From a bacterium (GTDB lineage Bacteria > Auribacterota > Auribacteria > Auribacterales > Auribacteraceae), in assembly GCA_018435605.1 (NCBI GenBank), contig JAHDNF010000002.1:1-64000 (forward strand): DNA of 64,000 nt, read 5' to 3'. Within the stretch, counting starts at the first letter, position 1; every line of letters begins with the position of its first letter. The translations under genes were made by a program, and so were the position numbers. The notes under the pieces were generated by a model. It saw only the letters and a list, made by a program, of their open reading frames with translations. It did not search any database and was not told the origin of the DNA. Below are positions 1 to 8,100 of the stretch, one piece after another.

Positions 1-38
1 AATCCTTCAATAAGAGTATTCTTGTCTTTTAAGGTCAT
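1..38 (-). CDS. 5' end of an unidentified gene, cut by window edge
   Basis: Only the first twelve codons are inside the window, reading MTLKDKNTLIEG on the minus strand from an ATG at 38-36. A clear Shine-Dalgarno sequence (AAGGAG, complement of 45-50) sits six bases upstream, which supports a real start. Too little is visible to name the product. The palindrome about 80 bp upstream would fit the end of a mobile element, but no transposase motif can be checked here. Confidence 0.5.
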   Translation of the reverse strand, partial: MTLKDKNTLIEG

Positions 39-118
39 CTTGTTCTCCTTTTGTTGGTTGATGGTTTTGATCGATTATCAACCTTAGAGAACAGATGGCC
101 TTCTTTCAAGTTTTTTTA

Positions 119-140
119 AGAGGGGGTATACCCCCTCTTA
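119..140. repeat. 22-bp perfect palindrome
   Basis: AAGAGGGGG-TATA-CCCCCTCTT is a perfect inverted repeat with nine-base arms. A run of seven T lies directly to its left on the plus strand. For the minus-strand gene that ends at 157 it would be followed by A residues, so it is not a standard intrinsic terminator for that gene. It may be a protein-binding site or the end of a mobile element. Confidence 0.55.
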
Positions 141-156
141 ACTCAATTTACAGACA

Positions 157-501
157 TTATGTTACACTACCAGGCGCAATAAAATTTTCGTCAGGGAAAA
201 AGTGGAATCCACCATGATGTTTTGTCTCAAGTGACATAATATGCTTTGCTATGTCATCACCAAATAAAAATGATGCTTCTTCTGCAAAAGGAGCCCAATC
301 AGACCAATCCAAAGAACCATGTTTGAGATCTTGATCAAGATAAATCTGCCGTAAATTTTTATAAAAATCATACCGCCTATCGAATAGTTCATTTTTCCGT
401 TTTTTCTCATTAGTCCTCCAATTTAGACCGAGAAAAACTGTACCGAGAATTGCAACTATAGGAGACAAAATTGCTGCAAAAATATTGATGTATGCAAGCA
501 T
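157..501 (-). CDS. small membrane-anchored hypothetical protein
   Basis: A 114-residue protein of unknown function. I start it at the ATG at 501 (MLAYINIF) because GGGAG lies five bases upstream; an in-frame TTG four codons earlier has no such support. Residues 4-24 form one hydrophobic segment, probably a membrane anchor. It is followed by a basic stretch (NEKKRKN) and a soluble tail rich in aromatic and acidic residues, so the tail is probably cytoplasmic. I recognise no family. It stands alone between a partial gene and a long non-coding stretch. Confidence 0.55.
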   Translation of the reverse strand: MLAYINIFAAILSPIVAILGTVFLGLNWRTNEKKRKNELFDRRYDFYKNLRQIYLDQDLKHGSLDWSDWAPFAEEASFLFGDDIAKHIMSLETKHHGGFHFFPDENFIAPGSVT

Positions 502-822
502 AAATACTCCCAACTGGAATGTCGTTAACTTTTTATTATAAGATGCATTATTGTATCCACATAGGCGGTAAATAGTTAGTTAGGGGATCCTGAAAAAGTC
601 TCTTGATATAAAGATAATTTATGTCGACAGGAAGTGTCAATAAAATATTTCAATAACCTAAGAAAGGATATTCCCCTTGAGGGTGATAATTTTATAGACG
701 TATCCAAATAGATTGGCGTTAGAATTAATACCTGCTTTGGCAAGGCCGGATTTTTGTCTTTGGTTAACTTCAATCGTACTTATATTCAAACTTACTTAGG
801 GCTACCTGAATGAGCTTTTTTG
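502..822. other. intergenic stretch without a supported gene
   Basis: AT-rich sequence between the divergent small membrane protein and the potassium transporter. A 65-codon minus-strand frame at 576-773 has no visible Shine-Dalgarno sequence and no recognisable domain, so I do not call it. I see no RNA gene here. The right end runs into the probable transporter promoter. Confidence 0.5.
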
Positions 823-851
823 TTTACGTAAGAACAATATTTTTGTATAGT
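823..851 (+). promoter_or_regulatory. probable sigma-70-type promoter of the potassium transporter gene
   Basis: TTTACG (823-828) and TATAGT (846-851) are separated by 17 bases. The expected start of transcription is near 858, about 40 bases before the ATG. An AGGAGG ribosome site follows at about 887-892. The boxes are imperfect and were matched by eye. Confidence 0.4.
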
Positions 852-900
852 GAAAGTTTCCTGTCACATTTTCTCTTGCATAAATGAGGAGGTTATATAA

Positions 901-2232
901 ATGAAAGATTTTTTTCATGACTTAATTAGCTGTTTGAGAAAAATTAACCCTGTACGATTGGTGGCGTTGGGATACTTATCATACATATTTGTAGGCTTTA
1001 TCCTTCTCTCATTGCCTTTTATGCATACAAAATATGTGAATGCCTTAGACAATCTTTTTATTGCTACTTCCGCTGTTTCGACTACAGGATTAACGACTGT
1101 TTCTGTAAGTGATGTTTATAATTTTTGGGGGCAATTGGTAACACTAATATTAATACAACTTGGCGGCATAGGATACATGACATTCAGCTCTTTTGTTATT
1201 TTATCTACGAAAAAATATTTAGATGAAAGAACAAAGAATGTTGCGCAAGTAGTGTTTTCAATCCCTAAAAATTTCAAAATAGAGAAATTTATTTTAAGTG
1301 TGATTGTTTTTTCCTCCATTGTAGAAATATTCGGGGTTGTAGGATTATATTTTGTATTTTTGCAGGCAGATATCGCAAATCCTCTTTGGAATGCAATATT
1401 TCATAGTGTATCAGCGTTTTGCACTGCCGGTTTTTCACTTTTCTCCGATAGTTTTGAGGGAATGGCTAATAATGCGGGTTTAAACGTAATTATTTCAATT
1501 CTTAGCATCATGGGGGCAATGGGGTTTATTGTATGTGTCGATATATGGCGTCTTATCCGAGGAAAAGTTCGACATATGACATTAACAACAAAAGTTATCA
1601 TCTCTATGACATTATGGCTTCTGATTATCGGAGGAAGCCTTATGTTTTTGACTGAAAACTATGGAGGAGGTCAGTCTCCTGAAAATAAAATTTTACTCTC
1701 TTTGTTTCAGTCAATGACAGCTCTTACCACAGTTGGATTTAATACCGTTACAATCAGTACGTTATCTAAATCGGCAATAATGCTTATCTGTATATTAATG
1801 ATTATCGGCGCATCTCCTTCGGGTACAGGTGGCGGTTTAAAAACTACCACATTTTCGGCAATTTGGGGATTGATGAGAAGTACTATTAAAGGTGATAGAG
1901 ATGTCCGTATTTTTGGCGCAATAGTGCCCGAAGATCGCGTCAAAACAGCAGTGGCAACATTTAGCTTTTATACTTTTACGCTTATTGCAGGCACATATAT
2001 TCTTACTATGACAGAAAATGGAATGTTTATAGAAATTTTTTTTGAAGCCGCTTCTGCTCTCGGGACGGTTGGCTTAAGTATGGGGATAACATCGGCATTG
2101 ACTGTTTTAGGTAAGTTAATAGTGATAATGTTGATGTATATAGGCCGTGTAGGACCTCTTACATTTGGAATGGCATTATATGTTAAATCCGAATTAATTT
2201 TCGATAATGAAAAAACTGATTTAGCCATTTAA
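901..2232 (+). CDS. ktrB: TrkH/KtrB-family potassium uptake channel subunit
   Basis: This 443-residue inner-membrane protein should form the ion-conducting subunit of a Ktr/Trk potassium uptake system. It shows the four pore-loop repeats of the family, each with the filter glycine: TTGL (61-64), TAGF (175-178), TVGF (277-280) and TVGL (389-392). A flexible loop rich in glycine and serine (GASPSGTGGG, 303-312) precedes the last repeat, as in KtrB. The length matches KtrB. A strong AGGAGG site supports the start. These channels normally need a cytoplasmic NAD/ATP-binding partner (KtrA/TrkA), and none lies next to it, so the partner must be elsewhere. The gene converges on the spy-like gene across a shared terminator. 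Confidence 0.93.
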   Translation: MKDFFHDLISCLRKINPVRLVALGYLSYIFVGFILLSLPFMHTKYVNALDNLFIATSAVSTTGLTTVSVSDVYNFWGQLVTLILIQLGGIGYMTFSSFVILSTKKYLDERTKNVAQVVFSIPKNFKIEKFILSVIVFSSIVEIFGVVGLYFVFLQADIANPLWNAIFHSVSAFCTAGFSLFSDSFEGMANNAGLNVIISILSIMGAMGFIVCVDIWRLIRGKVRHMTLTTKVIISMTLWLLIIGGSLMFLTENYGGGQSPENKILLSLFQSMTALTTVGFNTVTISTLSKSAIMLICILMIIGASPSGTGGGLKTTTFSAIWGLMRSTIKGDRDVRIFGAIVPEDRVKTAVATFSFYTFTLIAGTYILTMTENGMFIEIFFEAASALGTVGLSMGITSALTVLGKLIVIMLMYIGRVGPLTFGMALYVKSELIFDNEKTDLAI

Positions 2233-2275
2233 ATCATATTACATTTTCATAAATGTAGAGAAGATTGAGAAAATA

Positions 2276-2309
2276 AAAAGGCGCCTTGACTTGATCTAAG
2301 GCGCCTTTT
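2276..2309. terminator. bidirectional intrinsic terminator
   Basis: A perfect 12-bp stem, AAAAGGCGCCTT ... AAGGCGCCTTTT, encloses a ten-base loop. T residues end the stem on the plus strand, and the mirrored A run gives U residues on the minus strand. It lies between two convergent genes and can serve both. Confidence 0.85.
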
Positions 2310-2322
2310 GTGTACTAAAAAC

Positions 2323-2808
2323 CTATTTTTTCCACATAGGACAGTTTGCTTGCTTTTGATTTTTTTCCTGTTTATATAGTTTTTTCAATTCAGCTTTTTG
2401 ATCTGCGGTCAAAATACGCTTGAAATTTGCGTAAGCCTGTACTAGTTCTTTTGATTTTTGTTTTTTCAGTTCGTATTTTTGATCGACTAATCCGTTAAGG
2501 GTATCAACGTCAATCGGATCATTCCACAAACCGTCTTTTATATCGAGCGTTAAAAGATCGATAGCCGCTTTTGACTGGATTAGTTGCCGTTTGACATTTT
2601 TCTTCAATTCTTTGAGATCGTATTTCTGCTCAGCGGTCAATTTTAGTTCATCTTCATTCTGCAAAACAAAATGTATCTTGCCTAATATCTTGTGTTCCAA
2701 ACCTTTCTTAGAATCGCAAGATTTACGGCCTCCGGCAAAAACGGGTTGAGAAAGCAAGCACATAACCGCAACATATCCGATAAGTGCATAATAAGTTCTG
2801 AGTTTCAT
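2323..2808 (-). CDS. Spy/CpxP-like periplasmic LTxxQ protein
   Basis: A 161-residue exported protein. Residues 1-25 form a signal peptide ending in PVFAGG. The mature part is highly charged and probably helical, with two family-type LTxxQ motifs: LTAEQ (about residue 58) and LTADQ (about 134). Spy and CpxP are periplasmic, helical and cradle-shaped; Spy is an envelope-stress chaperone, CpxP a stress-signalling regulator, and some relatives bind metal. Cys30 in the mature part and a Cys near the C terminus are notable. GGAGGG lies about five bases before the ATG. The gene is 157 bp downstream of the Mla-type operon on the same strand, so read-through is possible. The specific role is inferred from family resemblance. 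Confidence 0.75.
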   Translation of the reverse strand: MKLRTYYALIGYVAVMCLLSQPVFAGGRKSCDSKKGLEHKILGKIHFVLQNEDELKLTAEQKYDLKELKKNVKRQLIQSKAAIDLLTLDIKDGLWNDPIDVDTLNGLVDQKYELKKQKSKELVQAYANFKRILTADQKAELKKLYKQEKNQKQANCPMWKK

Positions 2809-2964
2809 AGTTCCCTCCTTGTTGTTTGTTTTTTACAGGCGGTCAATTTTTGAACTCACCTTATTCAATGGTGATATCGGTTAAAAGTAACTTATTTGTT
2901 TGTGCGGATTCTTTTACCAAAGGTTCAAAATAAAATATCAAAAGGGTTGCGGCTGACACGAATT

Positions 2965-3582
2965 TCAATCCGCGGACAATGCCTGTGCAATATCATCTTC
3001 CAATCGGATGAGAATTTTTGAAATACACATTGAATAAGCGTCTACAAGGCCTTGTGCAGAAGTTTTTTGTATCTGATTATCCATAGAGTATGTTCCTGAA
3101 AAAACGACCGACTGTTGCCTCGAATGCAAAGCCATGCAATTTACTTGTATTTCGACGACAGCTTTCGGGTAAGCTGGTTCGCTGAAATCGCCGTATAATT
3201 GGGTAATGGTGCCATACAAGATATAATCCGGCCTGATATTCCTATCCGGCGTAATAACAGCCGAAAACATGCCCGATTCATTGAACCAAACCCTGACAAT
3301 ATCTGTTATCATTTGATTCGGAGCAACAAGAAACTCATTGTAAAAATCAGTTTGGTATCCGACCGGCGAAGTGCGTGTAACCAATCCTTGTCCGGCATAT
3401 ATGGACAAAACGGAAAAAACCGGTATTTCAAGGATGCCAAACGTTCTGCCGGCAGGCTGGGTATCGCGTTTTACGTCTAAGACGAATGTTTGTCTATTAT
3501 ACTGCTGTCTGGAAACGCATCCGGCAATTAAGAATACAGTGAGAAAAAAACAGAGTAGATATTTTTTTAGAAAACATCTCAT
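2965..3582 (-). CDS. ABC-transport auxiliary lipoprotein (PqiC/YmbA-like)
   Basis: A 205-residue lipoprotein with a type II signal ending in the lipobox LIAGC (Cys22 lipidated), so it is probably anchored in the outer membrane. The body resembles the ABC_trans_aux group (PqiC-like) found beside MCE transporters. It should act as the outer-membrane end of the lipid path formed by the preceding three genes. Its ATG overlaps the stop of the MCE gene by four bases (ATGA), which implies translational coupling. No separate MlaC-type periplasmic shuttle is present in the operon. The subfamily assignment rests on context and overall look more than on sharp motifs. Confidence 0.75.
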   Translation of the reverse strand: MRCFLKKYLLCFFLTVFLIAGCVSRQQYNRQTFVLDVKRDTQPAGRTFGILEIPVFSVLSIYAGQGLVTRTSPVGYQTDFYNEFLVAPNQMITDIVRVWFNESGMFSAVITPDRNIRPDYILYGTITQLYGDFSEPAYPKAVVEIQVNCMALHSRQQSVVFSGTYSMDNQIQKTSAQGLVDAYSMCISKILIRLEDDIAQALSAD

Positions 3583-4646
3583 CGCAAAAACTCCGATTTT
3601 GGCGGCGGTTCGCTGAACAATGCTCCCGCCGGATTCTTTTTGATTTGCATAATCAACATTTTAAGTTCATCCAAAGTTTCCTGCGCGCTTCGCAGTACGC
3701 CGGATACAGCCGGATCATTGTTTTGCGCAATAGTTTCGAAACGCCATAGCGTGGTATCGAGTTGCTCGAAAACCTGAGCGAGAGAAGTAACCGAATCCTC
3801 CGGATCAATATCGCCGAGCAGTTTTTTAAACTGCCTGACTGCGTCGCGCGTTTCTACGAGCAACATCCGAGCTTCGTAACTGAGCTGATCAACCTGAGCC
3901 GCTTGTATCGCGTCATCCAATGAGCCAATCAGCGAATCTAGTTGCGTTAAAAAATGCTGTATGTCGAAATTCTCCGCCTGCTCCTTAAAATGTTTTATCG
4001 AGTCCTGTATATCTGTTATAACCGCGCCTGTTTGCCGAAGTGTTTCGTCAAGGGCATTAAGCACGTCTTCCAATTTTTTTGACAATTTAGCAATCTCCAC
4101 ATTACTTAGATCTTCCAAAATCGTTTCAATGGACTGTCCGTATTTTCTAAATAAACTCGGCGCTGAAGGAATGTAAAAATTTTTGGGCACCCAGCTTATT
4201 TTTAGTGGAGGGTTTTTTTCAGGATCAAGAAACTCCGCGTTCAAATATGCCATACCGGTCAGGGGTTTCACGATCAGATTGACGCGCAACCCGTCAGCGA
4301 CTCTGCGCTGTACTCTAGCTTTAAATTTTTCATACGGCATAGTTAATGTCTTATCATATTGGACAGAACCGATTACCATCACATACCGCCCCATTTTCTC
4401 ATCGTCATCCACATCGTATACCCTGTTGACAAAAGTGATCTTTTCCACTTTTCCAACGGGAACTCCCCTGTCCTCAATCACCGAGCCTACTGTCAAACCA
4501 TGTACAGGAGTATCGAAGTATGTTTCAAAATAAAGCACTTCTGTCCGCAGTGAGCCGATAGTTAGAAATACTATGGATGCTACAAGCAGTGCAATTCCTG
4601 CAATAACAAACAACCCTATTTTGATATAGTTAGGTTCTCTGCTCAT
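3579..4646 (-). CDS. mlaD: MlaD/MCE-domain substrate-binding protein of lipid ABC transporter
   Basis: A 355-residue protein with one N-terminal membrane segment (about 9-30) and an MCE domain at about 38-130, recognisable from PVHGLTVGSVIEDRGVPVGK. In MlaD-type proteins this domain forms hexameric rings in the periplasm that pass phospholipids between the membranes. About 200 mostly helical residues follow, with heptad-like Leu/Ile spacing. This is a longer tail than in E. coli MlaD and resembles MCE proteins that build tunnels. The gene lies 13 bp after the ATPase gene and overlaps the lipoprotein gene by four bases, so the operon reads permease, ATPase, MCE, lipoprotein. Confidence 0.9.
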   Translation of the reverse strand: MSREPNYIKIGLFVIAGIALLVASIVFLTIGSLRTEVLYFETYFDTPVHGLTVGSVIEDRGVPVGKVEKITFVNRVYDVDDDEKMGRYVMVIGSVQYDKTLTMPYEKFKARVQRRVADGLRVNLIVKPLTGMAYLNAEFLDPEKNPPLKISWVPKNFYIPSAPSLFRKYGQSIETILEDLSNVEIAKLSKKLEDVLNALDETLRQTGAVITDIQDSIKHFKEQAENFDIQHFLTQLDSLIGSLDDAIQAAQVDQLSYEARMLLVETRDAVRQFKKLLGDIDPEDSVTSLAQVFEQLDTTLWRFETIAQNNDPAVSGVLRSAQETLDELKMLIMQIKKNPAGALFSEPPPKSEFLR

Positions 4647-4659
4647 CGATTACTCATAA

Positions 4660-5427
4660 TTAATTTGTTTTCTCCTGAGAACGACGGTTGAAAAAATTTC
4701 GCACATCCTGATTTTCATGAGAATCGCGAAGATATTTAGGATTACCGTCTGCGATAACGGTTTTGGTTTTTGCGTCAAGCATGATCGCACGGTCTGCCAC
4801 AGTAAAAATGCTTTCCAGTTCATGAGTAACAATAACAAAGGTAATGCCGAAACTTTTAGACAACCGCAAAATCAAAGTATCTATTTCAGATGCAGTTACA
4901 GGATCAAGACCTGCTGTCGGCTCGTCAAGAAAAATAATCAGAGGATCAAGCGCCAAAGCCCTCGCGATTGCCGCCCGTTTTTTCATGCCGCCGCTTATTT
5001 CAGACGGCATAAAATGGAGGTAACTTTCAAGACCGACAAGTTTTAATTTTGTATAAGCTATCAGATCCATAGCGTATGATGGCAAATCCGTAAACTCCTC
5101 CATCGGTAGTCGCACATTTTCGCATAGTGTCATAGATCCGAACAACGCACCGCTCTGATACATCACCCCTATTTTTCGCAGTAACTTCAAGCGGTCTGCC
5201 CCGTATGCCGTAACCATGTCGACACCATCGATCAACACAGAACCGGAAAGCGGTTTTTTCAATCCGATTAAATGTTTGAGTAACGTGCTTTTTCCGCAAC
5301 CTGAAACACCGAGTATAACAAAAACTTCACCTTTATATATGGAAAAAGAAATTTTTTCAAAAATTACCTTATCGGCATATCCGCCGGCCAGCTTTTGAAC
5401 CTGAATGACAGCCGATTTTCGATCCAT
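4660..5427 (-). CDS. mlaF: MlaF-type ATPase of lipid ABC transporter
   Basis: A 255-residue ABC ATPase. Visible motifs are Walker A GVSGCGKST (40-48), Q-loop Gln91, signature ISGGM (144-148), Walker B LIIFLDEP (163-170) followed by the D-loop, and switch His202. Sequence and context match MlaF, which powers phospholipid movement by the MlaE permease. The frame is open further upstream, but I start at the ATG at 5427. That places it two bases after the permease stop codon, and Met-Asp-Arg-Lys is followed directly by the first strand of the fold. AGGA about ten bases upstream, inside the end of the permease gene, suggests coupled translation. Confidence 0.92.
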   Translation of the reverse strand: MDRKSAVIQVQKLAGGYADKVIFEKISFSIYKGEVFVILGVSGCGKSTLLKHLIGLKKPLSGSVLIDGVDMVTAYGADRLKLLRKIGVMYQSGALFGSMTLCENVRLPMEEFTDLPSYAMDLIAYTKLKLVGLESYLHFMPSEISGGMKKRAAIARALALDPLIIFLDEPTAGLDPVTASEIDTLILRLSKSFGITFVIVTHELESIFTVADRAIMLDAKTKTVIADGNPKYLRDSHENQDVRNFFNRRSQEKTN

Positions 5428-5429
5428 TG

Positions 5430-6557
5430 TTAAAATCCTGTATAGTAAAACAGCACGGCAAAAATACCATCCACAATCACTACAGCGATTATGGAACTGA
5501 CGACCGACCTTGTTGCGGCTTCGCCGACTGCCGACGCTCCGCCGGTTGTTTGTAGGCCTCGCAGACACCCGATACAGGCAATCAGACAACCGAAAACAAA
5601 TGTTTTCATAAAACCGCCTGAAAGATCGGTTATATTCACCGCGTCTTTTATCTGATTAACATAAGTAAGTGTCGTAAACCCAAGAGAAATCATGACTACC
5701 CACGCGCCGATGATACCCATCAAGATATTGAACGCAGTAAGCAAAGGTATTACCAAAACCGCGGCGAGTACACGCGGAACAACCAGAAACGATACGGGAT
5801 CGATACCCATAGTATTCATGGCGTCCAATTCTTCATTGACTTTCATCGTACCTATTTCAGCGGCAAACGCCGACCCGCTCCGACTGGCAAGAACCAAAGC
5901 GGTAATAAGCGGCCCTAGTTCACGAAAAAGGGTTACCGCTACAAGATTAGCGACATACACCTGAGCGCCGAATCGCATCATCGGAATAGCGGCTTGAAAC
6001 GCCAGTATCAATCCTATCAGAAAGCCAAGCAGACAAGTAATGCCGACCGCGTCGGCCCCTGACCGTTCTGCAAGAAAAAAAACCGTTTTCCATCGAATAG
6101 AAGATAATGGACGCCGTATTAGTTTTGCGAAAGTAACACAAAATTTACCGAGAAACACAAGCTGTTCGATTAAGTCGCGCCATTGACTGTGCGTGAACAT
6201 CCCAATATCAGAAATCAACTGCCGGCAAAAACCTGCCTTTACGGTATCCTGCCTCAACGAAACATCATTTACGTCCCCTATCAGAGCCATGAGGTTGCGG
6301 TACTCTTTCGATAAACTTTCGATTTCACAGTTACCGTTATGCTGTGCCTGCCGCCTTTTAAGATCGAGCAAAAAACTTACTCCTGCACCGTCGCAGTATT
6401 TTATCTTTACCGCGTCCACAACAAGTAAGGCAGGTTTGAGCGAATCTATCTTTTTAACGACATCATCCCATATATTGCCGAGCGAATCGGCGCAAAGGTC
6501 GCCTTCAAGAATGACGCACAGTTTTTCTCGGTTAGCTACGGGATATTCTACTTTCAT
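5430..6557 (-). CDS. mlaE: MlaE-type permease with fused N-terminal STAS domain
   Basis: A 375-residue fusion. Residues 1-100 resemble a STAS domain (the role of MlaB in E. coli), with a loop containing KYCDGAGVSFL. The rest is the MlaE permease, with about six membrane segments and the conserved LFRELGPLITALVLASRSGS and EELDAMNTMGIDP stretches. The complex moves phospholipids at the inner membrane. Fusion of STAS to permease explains why no mlaB gene is seen. This is the first gene of the four-gene operon and has a promoter-like sequence 50 bp upstream. The Shine-Dalgarno match at this ATG is weak. Confidence 0.92.
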   Translation of the reverse strand: MKVEYPVANREKLCVILEGDLCADSLGNIWDDVVKKIDSLKPALLVVDAVKIKYCDGAGVSFLLDLKRRQAQHNGNCEIESLSKEYRNLMALIGDVNDVSLRQDTVKAGFCRQLISDIGMFTHSQWRDLIEQLVFLGKFCVTFAKLIRRPLSSIRWKTVFFLAERSGADAVGITCLLGFLIGLILAFQAAIPMMRFGAQVYVANLVAVTLFRELGPLITALVLASRSGSAFAAEIGTMKVNEELDAMNTMGIDPVSFLVVPRVLAAVLVIPLLTAFNILMGIIGAWVVMISLGFTTLTYVNQIKDAVNITDLSGGFMKTFVFGCLIACIGCLRGLQTTGGASAVGEAATRSVVSSIIAVVIVDGIFAVLFYYTGF

Positions 6558-6606
6558 AATGGATTACACCCGACGATTTACAGATAGAGGCAGTTTATTC
6601 TTAGGC

Positions 6607-6635
6607 ATTATCGTACAGTCAGACAGATATTGCAA
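6607..6635 (-). promoter_or_regulatory. probable promoter of the mla-type operon
   Basis: On the minus strand TTGCAA and GATAAT are separated by exactly 17 bases and lie about 50 bases upstream of the permease start, in the otherwise empty gap between this operon and cheV. Matched by eye. Confidence 0.45.
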
Positions 6636-6759
6636 GAAATTTCCGGCATACGAAAGCACAGCGGATTAGCCGGAAAAATATTGGCAAAGCCTTAATTTGA
6701 AAGCGATCACTCTACGTAGCGGCAAAGATATAAATCATGCCGGATATCGATAGACCAGT

Positions 6760-7701
6760 CTACTTGAGCACCTTGGTGTCTACTAAATCAAGCAGTCCTT
6801 CGATCTCCGGTTTGCTGATTTGCCCGTCTGCGCCGACCGACTGGCATTTGGCCGCCAGCTCTTCGGTGATCAAAGAAGAAAATATGATACACGGCAGTTG
6901 TTTAAGTTTCGGATCGGATTTGATATTTTGGATAAGATGCAAACCGTCCATTTGCGGCATTTCTATATCGCTGATAAGCAACCCTACATGATCAGCGATT
7001 TGTTTGCCGTCCGGCAGAGTGCGAAGTTCCTGAATTTTATCCCATGCGGCCTGTCCGTTGGAAAACCATACTGTTTTATAACCAGCGCTGGTCAAATAAT
7101 CCAGAATCATGGTGCGTATGAATGTGGAATCTTCAGCCAGATAAATAGTTTTGTCAGCGCGGTTGAACTCGACTTTTTCTGCCGTAAAGTGCGTTTCATC
7201 TGTATGTTGCATACCGCATTCAGGGTTGATATCCGAAGTGATCTTTTCGAAATCGAGCAGAAGAATAATCTGCTCCCCTATTTTTGCGACCGCGACAATA
7301 ATATTATCATCTGAAGAAAATATAGAGGTCGGAGCTTCTATTTGTTTCCACGACATGCGATGTATCCGCGTCACGCTGTCTACGGCAAATCCAACTACGA
7401 TCTTATTGAATTCGCAGACAACAACGCGCGCATTCTGTTTATCTTGACATTCCCGTTTATCGAGATGTTTTCCAAGATTTATTATCGATATAACATTGCC
7501 GCGCAAATTTATCATACCCATAAGAGACGGATGCGCTTGCGGCACGACTATTATATCTTGAGGATATTGAATAATCGTCTGCACCTTTGCGACATTTATT
7601 CCGTACGAACAACCGTCTATTGTAAACTCGACTATTTCCAATTCATTCGTACCTGCCTCAAGCAGTATATTGCCCCGTTTCACTGTTTCTTTGATATCCA
7701 T
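6760..7701 (-). CDS. cheV: CheV, chemotaxis coupling protein with receiver domain
   Basis: A 313-residue cytoplasmic protein with a CheW-like coupling domain (about 18-165; LMGMINLRGNVISIINLGK is typical) followed by a response-regulator receiver (about 185-305). The receiver keeps the acidic pair (LAEDS), phosphoacceptor Asp245 (LLISDIEMPQMDG) and the conserved Lys (ISKPE). CheV links chemoreceptors to the kinase CheA and tunes signalling by its phosphorylation state. A good GAGGAAA site precedes the ATG. No cheA, receptor or flagellar gene is in the window, so it is an orphan that must act with partners coded elsewhere. Confidence 0.92.
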   Translation of the reverse strand: MDIKETVKRGNILLEAGTNELEIVEFTIDGCSYGINVAKVQTIIQYPQDIIVVPQAHPSLMGMINLRGNVISIINLGKHLDKRECQDKQNARVVVCEFNKIVVGFAVDSVTRIHRMSWKQIEAPTSIFSSDDNIIVAVAKIGEQIILLLDFEKITSDINPECGMQHTDETHFTAEKVEFNRADKTIYLAEDSTFIRTMILDYLTSAGYKTVWFSNGQAAWDKIQELRTLPDGKQIADHVGLLISDIEMPQMDGLHLIQNIKSDPKLKQLPCIIFSSLITEELAAKCQSVGADGQISKPEIEGLLDLVDTKVLK

Positions 7702-8086
7702 TGTTGTTTCCTCATATATATTTCCGGTTACAGTTGATTTCCTTACAAATTATTTTCGGCACTGCCGCAGGAAAAATAACTTTTTCGTAACGGAATTTAA
7801 CATAAAACCCCATGTATTTTATTTCTTCTATCCAAGTAATATTCTGCTTTCAGGTCATTATATTTTATTTTTGTTTACATTCTCAAAAGACAGCCGAGAT
7901 ATTCTTTTTTAATAAGATAATTATCACACAGCAACTTACGCATAAGAATATTAATTCATTACATTTTATGTTATTTTTTGTAATATTTTGATTATATTTT
8001 GTGTTTTAATATTTTATACATACACGCCAACGCATCTTTGCATCTTATACCAATTCTTTTCAAAGAAAAACCAAACAGGAAAACAT
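7702..8086. other. intergenic region between divergent genes
   Basis: About 385 bp of very AT-rich sequence between cheV (minus) and the OB-like repeat protein (plus). It should hold both promoters. Candidate boxes for the plus gene (TTGATT at 7988, TATACA at 8015) have a poor 21-base spacing, so I do not call them. No RNA gene or conserved open frame was seen. Confidence 0.5.
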
Positions 8087-8100
8087 GGAGGTATTTGAAA

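Noticed and set aside
119-140. Palindrome as an intrinsic terminator of the 157-501 gene
   Set aside because: On the minus strand the stem is followed by A residues, not by the T run an intrinsic terminator needs.
576-773. 65-codon minus-strand frame upstream of the potassium transporter
   Set aside because: No ribosome site, no recognisable domain and odd composition; probably chance in an AT-rich gap or a relic.
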